NCBI GenBank assembly: GCA_035286585.1 | Contig: DATEDC010000173.1 | Span: 1-6,604 of the forward strand | Direction of reading: 5' to 3' | DNA length: 6,604 bases | DNA from: DSOS01 sp035286585 | GTDB taxonomy: Bacteria > Chloroflexota > Anaerolineae > Anaerolineales > UBA4823 | Shown: in pieces, positions 1-6,033 of the stretch | Numbering within the stretch: position 1 is the stretch's first letter | How the letters are laid out: every line of letters begins with the position of its first letter | Program-made: the position numbers and the translations under genes | Notes under the pieces: generated by a model | The model's input: the letters and a program-made list of their open reading frames with translations, nothing else | Databases searched by the model: none | Told to the model about the DNA's origin: nothing

Positions 1-2133
1 GTGCTGGCCGGCGCGGGTCCCGTCCTGGTGCTGGCCGGGCCCGGCTCCGGAAAAACCCGGGTGCTCACCCATCGCATCGCCTACCTGATCGGCGCCCAGG
101 GGGCGCGTCCCTACCATGTCCTGGCGGTGACTTTTACCAACAAAGCCGCCCGGGAGATGGAAAGCCGGGTGTTGGAATTGTTGGGCGAGCCCCTCCAGGG
201 GCTTTTCCTGGGCACCTTTCACGCCGCCTGCGCCCGCATCCTGCGCCGCGAGGCTGAGCACCTGCCTTTTACTGCCAACTTCGTCATCTTTGACGCCGAT
301 GATCAGATCGGCCTGGTTAAAAACGCCTTGAAAGACCTGAACCTGGATGAGAAGCTCTACCGGCCCCATTCAGTGCACGCCGCCATCTCCAACGCCAAGA
401 ACGAGCTGCTCTTGCCGGATGATTTCCCCGTGCAGTCCTACCGCGATGAGGTCATCTCCCGCCTCTACCGCCGCTACCATGAGATGCTGCTCGCCAACAA
501 CGCCCTGGACTTCGACGACCTGCTGCTCTGGACGGCTTTCCTGCTGGATGAGAACCCGGAGGTGCGCCAGAAGTACGCCCGGCGCTATGAGCAGGTCCTG
601 GTCGATGAGTTCCAGGATACCAACCTGGCGCAGTACCAGGTGCTCAAGCACCTGGTTTCGTTTCACCGCAATTTCTTCGTGGTCGGGGATACCGACCAAT
701 CGATCTACGGCTGGCGGGGCGCAGATTACCGCAACGTGATCCGCTTCGAGAGCGATTTCCCTGATGCCCAGGTGATCCTGCTCGAGCAGAACTACCGCTC
801 CACCCAGGCCATCCTGGATGTCGCCATGGCGGTGATCGACCGCCATCCCTACCGCCAGCATAAGAGCCTGTTCACCGAGCGCGGCGAGGGGCAAAAAATC
901 GTCCTCTACGAGGCTTATGATGACCGGGCGGAAGCCGCCTATGTGGTGGACACCATCGCCACCCAGGTGGCCCGCGGGGGGGCCGCCCCGGGCGATTTTG
1001 CGATCATGTACCGCACCAACGCCCAATCCCGTTTGTTGGAAGAGGCGTTTCTTCTCGCGGGCCTGCCGTATAAGCTGGTTGGCGCCCAGCGCTTCTACGG
1101 CCGGCGTGAAGTCAAGGATGTGATCGCCTACCTGCGCCTGGTGCATAACCCCAACGACGAGTTCAGCCTGCTGCGCGTCATCAACACGCCAGGGCGCGGC
1201 ATTGGCAATAAAACCGTTCTCGCCCTGCGCCTCGCGGCCCAGAGAGGGCGCCTGAGCATGGGTGAGCTGCTCCTGGACCTGGCCCGGGGAGCGGATTCCA
1301 GCTACGCGGCTGGCTTCCCGGCTCGCTCGCTGGCTGCCCTGGCGAACTTCGCAGTGTTGTTGGCGCGCTGGCGAGCCCTTTCGGCGACCCTGACGCCGCT
1401 GAGCCTGATGGATCGCATATTGGAGGACGTAGGTTACCAGTCTTACCTGGATGACGGCACCGACGAGGGCCGCGACCGGTGGGAAAACGTGCTCGAGCTG
1501 CGCCGCCTGGCGGCGGAGTACCAGGATCAAGGCCTGGACGCCTTCCTCGAACAGGTCGCCCTGGTCTCGGACCAGGACACGCTCGAGACCCAGGCGAGCG
1601 TGCCTACCTTGCTCACCCTGCACGCCGCCAAGGGGTTGGAATTCACGCACGTGTTCATCGTCGGCTTGAACGACGGCACGCTGCCGCACAGCCGCTCCTT
1701 TGACGACCCGGAAGGGATGCATGAGGAGCGCCGCCTGTTTTACGTCGGCATAACCCGCGCCAAAGACCGCCTCTTCCTGGTGCATTCCCAGTACCGCAAC
1801 CTGTACGGTTATCCCGAGCCGGGAGAGCCATCTCGCTACCTGGAGGACATTCCCCCGCGGCTGATCGACGGCCAGCAGCCGAGTCGTGCTGGCAGGTCGT
1901 TTGCCGCCTACAACCGGCGCTCCGACCGTTGGGATTCGGCTCCGCCCGGTTCGGCTCCTCTGATCCAGCCTCGCTATCAGCCAGGCATGCGGGTCTTCCA
2001 TCCGGTTTGGGAAGAGGGCATGGTGCTGAGCAGCCGCATTCAAGATGATGACGAGATCGTGGATATATTCTTCGAAAATGTGGGCTTGAAGCGCGTCGCC
2101 GCCTCGCTGGCTAACTTGCAGATCCAAGCCTGA
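1..2133 (+). CDS. pcrA: ATP-dependent 3'-5' DNA helicase, PcrA/UvrD type (5' end cut off by window)
   Basis: This is a superfamily 1A helicase that unwinds DNA in repair and replication restart, powered by ATP. Visible motifs (residues counted from base 1) are Walker A GPGSGKT (13-19), motif Ia TFTNKAA (44-50), Ib GTFHAAC, motif II VDEFQDT (201-207), motif III GDTDQSIYGWRG (229-240), motif IV QNYRST (263-268), motif V HAAKGLEF (541-548) and motif VI RRLFYVGITRAK (577-588). After a variable linker (about 620-660), residues 661-708 form the Tudor-like C-terminal domain typical of PcrA/UvrD, which in studied relatives contacts RNA polymerase; this argues against Rep. The GTG at base 1 is most likely an internal valine. 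Family members carry about 10-25 more residues before Walker A, including the Q motif, so the true start is upstream. With those, length would match the usual 720-750. The stop lies inside a palindromic repeat. Confidence 0.95.
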   Translation: MLAGAGPVLVLAGPGSGKTRVLTHRIAYLIGAQGARPYHVLAVTFTNKAAREMESRVLELLGEPLQGLFLGTFHAACARILRREAEHLPFTANFVIFDADDQIGLVKNALKDLNLDEKLYRPHSVHAAISNAKNELLLPDDFPVQSYRDEVISRLYRRYHEMLLANNALDFDDLLLWTAFLLDENPEVRQKYARRYEQVLVDEFQDTNLAQYQVLKHLVSFHRNFFVVGDTDQSIYGWRGADYRNVIRFESDFPDAQVILLEQNYRSTQAILDVAMAVIDRHPYRQHKSLFTERGEGQKIVLYEAYDDRAEAAYVVDTIATQVARGGAAPGDFAIMYRTNAQSRLLEEAFLLAGLPYKLVGAQRFYGRREVKDVIAYLRLVHNPNDEFSLLRVINTPGRGIGNKTVLALRLAAQRGRLSMGELLLDLARGADSSYAAGFPARSLAALANFAVLLARWRALSATLTPLSLMDRILEDVGYQSYLDDGTDEGRDRWENVLELRRLAAEYQDQGLDAFLEQVALVSDQDTLETQASVPTLLTLHAAKGLEFTHVFIVGLNDGTLPHSRSFDDPEGMHEERRLFYVGITRAKDRLFLVHSQYRNLYGYPEPGEPSRYLEDIPPRLIDGQQPSRAGRSFAAYNRRSDRWDSAPPGSAPLIQPRYQPGMRVFHPVWEEGMVLSSRIQDDDEIVDIFFENVGLKRVAASLANLQIQA

Positions 2134-2157
2134 AGAATCAGGTCTGAAGATTCAGGC
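2128..2157. repeat. Tandem 14-nt palindromic repeat over the helicase stop codon
   Basis: Two head-to-tail 14-nt units, CCTGAAGAATCAGG (2129-2142) and TCTGAAGATTCAGG (2143-2156), match at 12 of 14 positions. Each unit is itself a small inverted repeat: CCTGA/TCAGG around AGAA, and CTGA/TCAG around AGAT. The outer arms GCCTGAA (2128-2134) and TTCAGGC (2151-2157) can also pair as one longer stem. The helicase TGA (2131-2133) is inside unit 1. No run of T follows, so this is not a canonical intrinsic terminator. It could be a 3'-end stabilising hairpin, a weak terminator or a protein-binding site; the sequence does not decide. Confidence 0.55.
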
Positions 2158-2165
2158 CAAATCCC

Positions 2166-2189
2166 GCGCTGTAAATTGCGCTGTGCAAA
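2166..2189. promoter_or_regulatory. Possible operator: 12-nt direct repeat and imperfect palindrome upstream of tsaE
   Basis: GCGCTGT occurs at 2166-2172 and again at 2178-2184, a 12-nt period with 8 of 12 positions shared across both full units. The second copy sits in an imperfect palindrome, TTGCGC-T-GTGCAA (2176-2188), one mismatch per 6-bp arm. Both lie directly upstream of the TATAAT box, where a repressor would occlude polymerase. This is purely structural evidence; the elements are short and could be chance. Confidence 0.25.
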
Positions 2190-2190
2190 G

Positions 2191-2196
2191 TATAAT
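2191..2196 (+). promoter_or_regulatory. Candidate -10 box (TATAAT) for a leaderless tsaE transcript
   Basis: An exact sigma-70-type consensus TATAAT ends 10 nt before the tsaE ATG at 2207. Transcription normally starts 6-8 nt after the -10 box, so the mRNA would begin about 3-5 nt before the ATG, or at it. No Shine-Dalgarno precedes this ATG, which fits leaderless initiation. No convincing -35 is visible: the best candidate, CTGTAA at 2169-2174 (16-nt spacer), matches TTGACA at only 3 of 6 positions, and there is no extended -10 TG. Confidence 0.5.
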
Positions 2197-2206
2197 CTGA
2201 CTGAAT

Positions 2207-2704
2207 ATGCCCATCCTCGACCCTTATTCCCTGGAGTTCATCAGCCACAGCGCGGAACAGACCCGCCGGGTCGGCATGCGCCTGGGGGCGTTCTTGCTGC
2301 CCTGCGACCTGGTTTGCCTGGTGGGAGAACTGGGCAGCGGCAAAACCACCTTCATGCAGGGCGTCGCCGCAGGTTGGGGCTCCCTGGATTCCGTTTCCAG
2401 CCCCTCCTTCGTGTTGGTGAACGTTTATCGCGGCCCGCGCGACCAGCGCTTGTATCACCTGGACGCTTATCGTTTAAATGGAGCGGCGGAGGCGGAAGAG
2501 CTGGATGTGGATACCATGCTGGCGCATGGCCCCCTGGTTATCGAGTGGGCCGAGCGGATCAGGGAAGTCCTGCCAGGCGAGCGCCTGTGGATCACCCTGC
2601 GCTGGATTGACGCGGGGCAACGCGATATGGTCTTCGCCGCGCGCGGCGCGCGCTATCAGCAGATTCTGGCTGCCTTTCGCAAGCAGATTTACGGGGTGAT
2701 GTGA
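2207..2704 (+). CDS. tsaE: tRNA t6A37 threonylcarbamoyladenosine biosynthesis ATPase TsaE
   Basis: TsaE is the small cytoplasmic ATPase that works with TsaB and TsaD to move threonylcarbamoyl onto A37 of ANN-decoding tRNAs; it is thought to reset the complex between cycles. The 165-residue product has a Walker A loop GELGSGKT (40-47) after a short alpha/beta lead-in, then the family SPSF motif (the SPTF site) leading into LVNVY, a YHLDAYRL segment and a late EWAERI motif, all in the order expected for the family. Length is normal (about 150-165). The ATG at 2207 is the only start that gives a family-like N-terminus. It has no ribosome binding site and sits 10 nt after a TATAAT box. The stop overlaps the ATG of tsaB, so the two are probably translationally coupled. 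Identification is firm. Confidence 0.93.
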   Translation: MPILDPYSLEFISHSAEQTRRVGMRLGAFLLPCDLVCLVGELGSGKTTFMQGVAAGWGSLDSVSSPSFVLVNVYRGPRDQRLYHLDAYRLNGAAEAEELDVDTMLAHGPLVIEWAERIREVLPGERLWITLRWIDAGQRDMVFAARGARYQQILAAFRKQIYGVM

Positions 2705-3372
2705 TGCTGCTTGCCCTGGATACCTCTACCCGCTATATCGGATTGGCCCTCTACGACGGCGCCCGGGTGTTGAGCGAATCGTTCTGGGCGTGCCAGGACT
2801 ATCACACCGTCGAGTTAGCCCCGGAGGTGACCCGGGCGCTGGAGAAGTCGGGCTTTAGCGTCGCCGATTTGCAAGCGCTGGGCGTGGCAATCGGTCCGGG
2901 TTCGTTCACCGGATTGCGCATTGGGCTGGCGTTTGCCAAGGGACTTGCCCTCGCTCGGCGGCTGCCGCTGGTGGGCGTGCCGACGCTGGACATTCTGGCC
3001 GCCTCCCAGCCATTTGGCGAGATACCCATGGCGGCTGTTTTGCAGGCCGGGCGTGGGCGCCTGGCGGTTGGCTGGTATCGCAGTGTGAACGGCGCCTGGC
3101 AGCCTGATGGCGCGCTGGAAATACTGACCGCCGAAGAGCTGCACGAGCGGATCAACAGCCCTACCCTGGTGTGTGGAGAATTGTCCGCCGCGGAACAGCG
3201 CCTGTTGGGCCGCAAGCGTAAGAATGTCCTCCTGGCAGCCCCCGCTCGATCTGTCCGTCGCCCGGCTGTGCTCGCCGAGATCGCCTGGAGACGCTGGCAG
3301 GCCGGGGGTACCGACCAGCCTGCGGCGCTGGCGCCGATCTACCTTCACATCCACGCCGCCATCCCGGGCTGA
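2704..3372 (+). CDS. tsaB: tRNA t6A37 biosynthesis protein TsaB (YeaZ family)
   Basis: TsaB is the non-catalytic ASKHA-fold partner that dimerises with TsaD, recruits TsaE, and supports t6A37 formation on tRNA. The opening MLLALDTST (1-9) is the first beta hairpin of the fold. H34 with VELAPEV follows, then the diagnostic GPGSFTGLRIG (64-74), and a PTLDILA segment. At 222 residues the length is normal; the C-terminal half is less conserved, as usual in bacterial TsaB. I chose the ATG at 2704 because it overlaps the tsaE stop as TGATG, lies 7 nt after GGGG (2693-2696), and gives the usual MLLALDTS start. The GTG at 2701 would add one residue and cannot be excluded. The partner gene tsaD is not in the window and must be elsewhere. 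Confidence 0.93.
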   Translation: MLLALDTSTRYIGLALYDGARVLSESFWACQDYHTVELAPEVTRALEKSGFSVADLQALGVAIGPGSFTGLRIGLAFAKGLALARRLPLVGVPTLDILAASQPFGEIPMAAVLQAGRGRLAVGWYRSVNGAWQPDGALEILTAEELHERINSPTLVCGELSAAEQRLLGRKRKNVLLAAPARSVRRPAVLAEIAWRRWQAGGTDQPAALAPIYLHIHAAIPG

Positions 3373-3376
3373 GGGG
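3371..3376 (+). promoter_or_regulatory. Ribosome binding site of rimI, overlapping the tsaB stop
   Basis: GAGGGG lies 7 nt before the ATG at 3384 and shares two bases with the tsaB TGA. The spacing favours this ATG over the in-frame ATG at 3408, which has only GGGGA 3 nt upstream. The overlap suggests ribosomes finishing tsaB feed rimI. Confidence 0.6.
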
Positions 3377-3383
3377 TTCACTC

Positions 3384-3950
3384 ATGGAAGCACCGCGTTG
3401 GGGATCCATGCCATCACCTGCTTCACAGGCGGCGTCCAAAGAAGGCGCAATCGCCATCCGTCCCATGCGGCTGAGCGATCTGGCGCCGGTCGTGCTCATC
3501 GATCAGCTCTCCTTCAGCCTGCCCTGGCCGGAGAGCGCCTTCCGTTACGAGCTGGTCGACAACCCGCGCTCGTTTATATTGGTCGCCGAGCTTGCCCGGC
3601 AGGAGGCTGCGCCGCAGGTCGTCGGCGTGATCGTCATCTGGGAGATCCTGGATGAAGCCCATATCGCCACCCTGGCTGTTCATCCCGACCAGCGCCGCCT
3701 GGGGATCGCCAGCAAGCTGCTTTTATCCGCTTTGAAGATTGCCCTGACCCGCGGAGCGCGTACCGCTACGCTGGAGGTTCGCTCCAGGAACCCGGCTGCC
3801 CAGGCGCTTTATCAGAAATTCCGCTTCGAGGTCGTCGGTCGCCGCCCGCGCTATTACCGCGATGATAACGACGACGCCTTGATTATGACGGTCGACGTGC
3901 GCCAGGTCGATGACCAGGGGCGCAGATATCTGGATACGATCCCAGACTGA
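3384..3950 (+). CDS. rimI: GNAT-family N-acetyltransferase, RimI-like (protein N-alpha-acetyltransferase)
   Basis: RimI enzymes transfer acetyl from acetyl-CoA to the N-terminus of ribosomal protein bS18 and other proteins. The GNAT fold starts at about residue 23 (IAIRPMRLSDL), followed by the RimI-like FSLPWPESAF (44-53). Beta 4 is HIATLAVHP (93-101), and the acetyl-CoA pyrophosphate loop is QRRLGIA (103-109). E131 in LEVRSRN and Y157/Y158 sit where the catalytic Glu and Tyr of Salmonella RimI are expected. Two oddities: a 22-residue Ala/Ser/Pro-rich N-terminal extension, and Arg147 where most members have Gly in the YxxxGF motif (here YQKFRF, 143-148). At 188 residues it is longer than typical RimI (about 150). 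Its position after tsaE-tsaB matches a cluster known in many bacteria, which strengthens the RimI call over a generic GNAT; the substrate is inferred. Confidence 0.85.
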   Translation: MEAPRWGSMPSPASQAASKEGAIAIRPMRLSDLAPVVLIDQLSFSLPWPESAFRYELVDNPRSFILVAELARQEAAPQVVGVIVIWEILDEAHIATLAVHPDQRRLGIASKLLLSALKIALTRGARTATLEVRSRNPAAQALYQKFRFEVVGRRPRYYRDDNDDALIMTVDVRQVDDQGRRYLDTIPD

Positions 3951-4025
3951 GCGCTCCTCTCGGGGTGGGCGAATCTGGCCTGGGTCTGAGGGGCTGAAAT
4001 GACTAATGTGCAAATACTTGATTTC

Positions 4026-4031
4026 TATAAT
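4026..4031 (+). promoter_or_regulatory. Candidate -10 box (TATAAT) upstream of the uracil-DNA glycosylase gene
   Basis: An exact TATAAT abuts the Shine-Dalgarno and ends 11 nt before the GTG at 4043. The spacer between rimI and this gene (3951-4042) turns AT-rich over its last 45 nt, as promoters in GC-rich genomes often do. I see no good -35 at 16-18 nt upstream. If transcription began 6-8 nt after this box, the GGAGG at 4032-4036 would be excluded from the mRNA, so box and ribosome site cannot both act in the standard way on one transcript. The rest of the spacer holds a short GAGCGCTC palindrome (3949-3956) and no T-tailed hairpin. Confidence 0.35.
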
Positions 4032-4036
4032 GGAGG
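4032..4036 (+). promoter_or_regulatory. Ribosome binding site deciding the glycosylase start
   Basis: GGAGG stands 6 nt before the GTG at 4043, an ideal distance. It directly abuts the in-frame TTG at 4037, leaving no spacer, and the ATG at 4041 is out of frame and followed at once by TGA. The GTG is therefore the best start. Confidence 0.7.
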
Positions 4037-4042
4037 TTGGAT

Positions 4043-4666
4043 GTGAATGAGAAGATCTTGGTAAATATCGCCCAGGAAGTGTCGGTCTGCGAGAAATGCA
4101 GCCTCCACCATTCGCGCAAGCACGCCGTCCCAGGCGAAGGGCCGTCGAATGCCGCCATCATGTTTATTGGCGAGGGACCCGGCTTCCACGAAAACGAGCA
4201 GGGTCGGCCGTTTGTGGGCGCAGCCGGCAAATTCCTGGAGGAGCTGCTGGCTGGGATCGGCATGCAGCGCACCGAGGTCTTTATCACCAATGTGGTCAAG
4301 TGCCGCCCACCCGGCAATCGCGACCCGCTGCCAGACGAGCTGGACGCCTGCGCGGGTTACCTGGAGCGCCAGATTCAAGCCATCAACCCGCAGGTCATCG
4401 TCACCCTGGGTCGCTTCTCGATGGCCCGCTTCCTGCCCAATGCCAAGATCAGCAGCGTTCACGGTCAGGCCATGCAGGTGCGCGGCCGCTGGGTGGTGCC
4501 CATGTACCATCCCGCCGCTGCGCTGCACCAGGCCTCTCTCCGGCCGATCATTGAGAGGGATTTTGCCCACCTGCCGGAATTGATCGCCAAAGCCGTCGAA
4601 GCCCCCGTCTCGCCGGAAACGCCCGTTGAAAACAAGCAGGACCCTAAGCAGTTGAGCTTCTTTTAA
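4043..4666 (+). CDS. udg: Family 4 (type-4, UDGa) uracil-DNA glycosylase with [4Fe-4S] cluster
   Basis: The enzyme cuts uracil from DNA, arising by cytosine deamination or dUTP incorporation, and starts base excision repair. Four cysteines in the family-4 pattern, C16-x2-C19, C87 and C103, should hold a [4Fe-4S] cluster. Motif 1 is GEGPGFHEN (43-51) followed by GRPFVG (54-59); the NVVKCRPPGNR segment (83-93) surrounds the third cysteine; motif 2 is HPAAAL (156-161), whose His contacts the uracil. Length (207 residues) is normal for the core plus a tail. Residues about 183-202 are a polar Pro/Glu/Lys linker, and the protein ends in QLSFF (203-207), like a sliding-clamp binding peptide. The start is set by GGAGG. 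The 92-nt gap after rimI and a TATAAT box suggest a separate transcript. The family call is firm; the clamp contact is inference. Confidence 0.93.
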   Translation: MNEKILVNIAQEVSVCEKCSLHHSRKHAVPGEGPSNAAIMFIGEGPGFHENEQGRPFVGAAGKFLEELLAGIGMQRTEVFITNVVKCRPPGNRDPLPDELDACAGYLERQIQAINPQVIVTLGRFSMARFLPNAKISSVHGQAMQVRGRWVVPMYHPAAALHQASLRPIIERDFAHLPELIAKAVEAPVSPETPVENKQDPKQLSFF

Positions 4667-4685
4667 GGAAGAAAATTAATCACTT

Positions 4686-4692
4686 GAGAGGA
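4686..4692 (+). promoter_or_regulatory. Ribosome binding site deciding the dehydrogenase start
   Basis: GAGAGGA ends 3 nt before the ATG at 4696; the AGAGG core is 4 nt away, slightly short but usable. The upstream in-frame TTG at 4684 would place this site inside the coding region, and its own nearest purine run (AAGGAAG, 4665-4671) is 12 nt away. ATG 4696 is preferred. Confidence 0.55.
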
Positions 4693-4695
4693 CGA

Positions 4696-6018
4696 ATGAC
4701 CAATTCAGTCAAAGAAGTATTACTCACCCAGTTGCGCCAGCGTCAGGCGCGGGTTGCCATCCTGGGGATGGGCTACGTAGGGCTGCCGTTGGCGGTCGTT
4801 TTTGCCGAGGCGGGTTTTGAAGTCATCGGCATCGATCCCGACCAGCGCAAAGTGGAGACCATCCGCCGCGGCGAGAGCCACATCCAGGACGTGCCCGGCG
4901 AGCAGGTCGCCCGCCTGGTGGCAGCCGGCAGGCTGCACCCCACCGCCGATTTCTCCGTCTTGAAAGACGTGCAGGCGGTCAGTGTGTGCGTGCCCACTCC
5001 GCTGCGCAAAACCGGCGACCCCGATCTTTCTTATATCCTGGACGCCACCACGGAACTGGCCAGGTACATCCATGCCGGGATGGTGGTGGTGCTCGAATCG
5101 ACCACCTATCCTGGCACGACCCGCGAGATTCTGCTGCCCAAATTGGGCGAGGAGAATGGGCTGGAAGTGGGCCGGGATTTCTTCCTGGCTTTCTCTCCGG
5201 AGCGCGTCGACCCGGGCAGGGCGGACTGGACCACCATCAACACCCCCAAGGTTGTGGGCGGGATTACCCCGGCGTGCGGGGAGGTCGCCACCACCTGGTA
5301 TGCCCAGGCGCTCCAGACCGTCGTCCCGGTCTCCTCCGCCGAGGTCGCCGAAATGGCCAAGTTGCTGGAAAACACCTTCCGCATGATCAACATCGGCATG
5401 GTCAACGAGATGGCGATCATGTGCGACCGGCTGGGCGTGGACGTCTGGGAGGTGATCGAAGCCGCGGCGACCAAGCCCTTCGGTTTCATGAAATTTACCC
5501 CCGGACCTGGCCTGGGGGGCCACTGCATCCCGATCGATCCGCTGTACCTTTCCTGGAAGCTGCGCGCTTTGAATTACACCGCCCGCTTCATCGAGCTGGC
5601 TTCGGAGATCAACACCGCCATGCCGCGCCACGTCGTTGGCCTGGTGCAGGAGGCGCTCAACGAGCAGGGCAAACCCCTCAAAGGCAGCCGAGTCCTGGTG
5701 CTTGGGGCGGCCTACAAGCCGGATATCGACGACCTGCGCGAATCGCCAGCCCTGGACGTGATTGGCCTGCTCATCCAGAAGGGCGCCCGGGTCTCCTATC
5801 ACGACCCCTACATCGCTCAAATCCACCACGACAGTTGGGAGCTGCAGTGTGTGCCCGATCTGATGGCTGCCATCGAGGCTGCGGATTGCGTGGTGATCGT
5901 CACGGACCACAGCAGCTACGATTACCCGGCTATCCTGCAGGCCACCCGGCTGATCGTGGACACCCGCAACGCCCTGGGAAAGCTTGGCAAGGACAACTCC
6001 AAGGTGGTCAGGCTGTGA
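4696..6018 (+). CDS. Nucleotide sugar dehydrogenase, UDP-GlcNAc/UDP-ManNAc 6-dehydrogenase type
   Basis: This cytoplasmic enzyme oxidises C6 of a UDP-sugar to the uronate with two NAD+. The N-terminal Rossmann domain carries GMGYVGLP (24-31). STTYPGTT (135-142) and FSPERVDPGR (from 166) are the conserved loops beside the active site. K222 and N226 in AKLLENTFR are the expected catalytic Lys and Asn, and C277 in GLGGHCIPIDP is the thiol nucleophile. The C-terminal UDP-binding domain includes the YKPDIDDLRESP segment. The KPFGFMKFTPGPGLGGHC stretch and the WKLRALN that follows resemble WbpA-like UDP-N-acetylglucosamine dehydrogenases more than UDP-glucose dehydrogenases, so an N-acetylhexosamine substrate is likelier; this is by resemblance only. 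Length is 440 residues, normal for the family. The gene follows the glycosylase after 29 nt and precedes a sugar epimerase by 15 nt, as in polysaccharide precursor operons. Confidence 0.9.
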   Translation: MTNSVKEVLLTQLRQRQARVAILGMGYVGLPLAVVFAEAGFEVIGIDPDQRKVETIRRGESHIQDVPGEQVARLVAAGRLHPTADFSVLKDVQAVSVCVPTPLRKTGDPDLSYILDATTELARYIHAGMVVVLESTTYPGTTREILLPKLGEENGLEVGRDFFLAFSPERVDPGRADWTTINTPKVVGGITPACGEVATTWYAQALQTVVPVSSAEVAEMAKLLENTFRMINIGMVNEMAIMCDRLGVDVWEVIEAAATKPFGFMKFTPGPGLGGHCIPIDPLYLSWKLRALNYTARFIELASEINTAMPRHVVGLVQEALNEQGKPLKGSRVLVLGAAYKPDIDDLRESPALDVIGLLIQKGARVSYHDPYIAQIHHDSWELQCVPDLMAAIEAADCVVIVTDHSSYDYPAILQATRLIVDTRNALGKLGKDNSKVVRL

Positions 6019-6033
6019 GCCGCGAACGCTGAA

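Noticed and set aside
1..3. GTG at base 1 as the true helicase start
   Set aside because: It would leave the protein without the Q motif region found before Walker A in PcrA/UvrD; the window edge explains the truncation better.
370..2127. A 585-residue open frame on the minus strand opposite the helicase
   Set aside because: It mirrors a firmly identified helicase with all SF1 motifs, its translation shows no recognisable domain, and long antisense frames are common opposite GC-rich genes.
3941..3995. Possible terminator after rimI (GAGCGCTC palindrome and CAGAC/GTCTG arms)
   Set aside because: The arms are short, the CAGAC/GTCTG loop is over 30 nt, and no T tract follows, so termination is not supported.
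2182..4014. The octamer TGTGCAAA upstream of both TATAAT boxes (2182-2189 and 4007-4014)
   Set aside because: Its distance to the -10 box differs (1 nt against 11 nt), so it does not behave as a fixed promoter element; two copies may be chance.
6014..6031. A five-codon frame, GTG to TGA, overlapping the dehydrogenase stop and ending just before the epimerase ATG
   Set aside because: It could act as a coupling peptide, but it has no ribosome site of its own and such mini-frames arise easily by chance.
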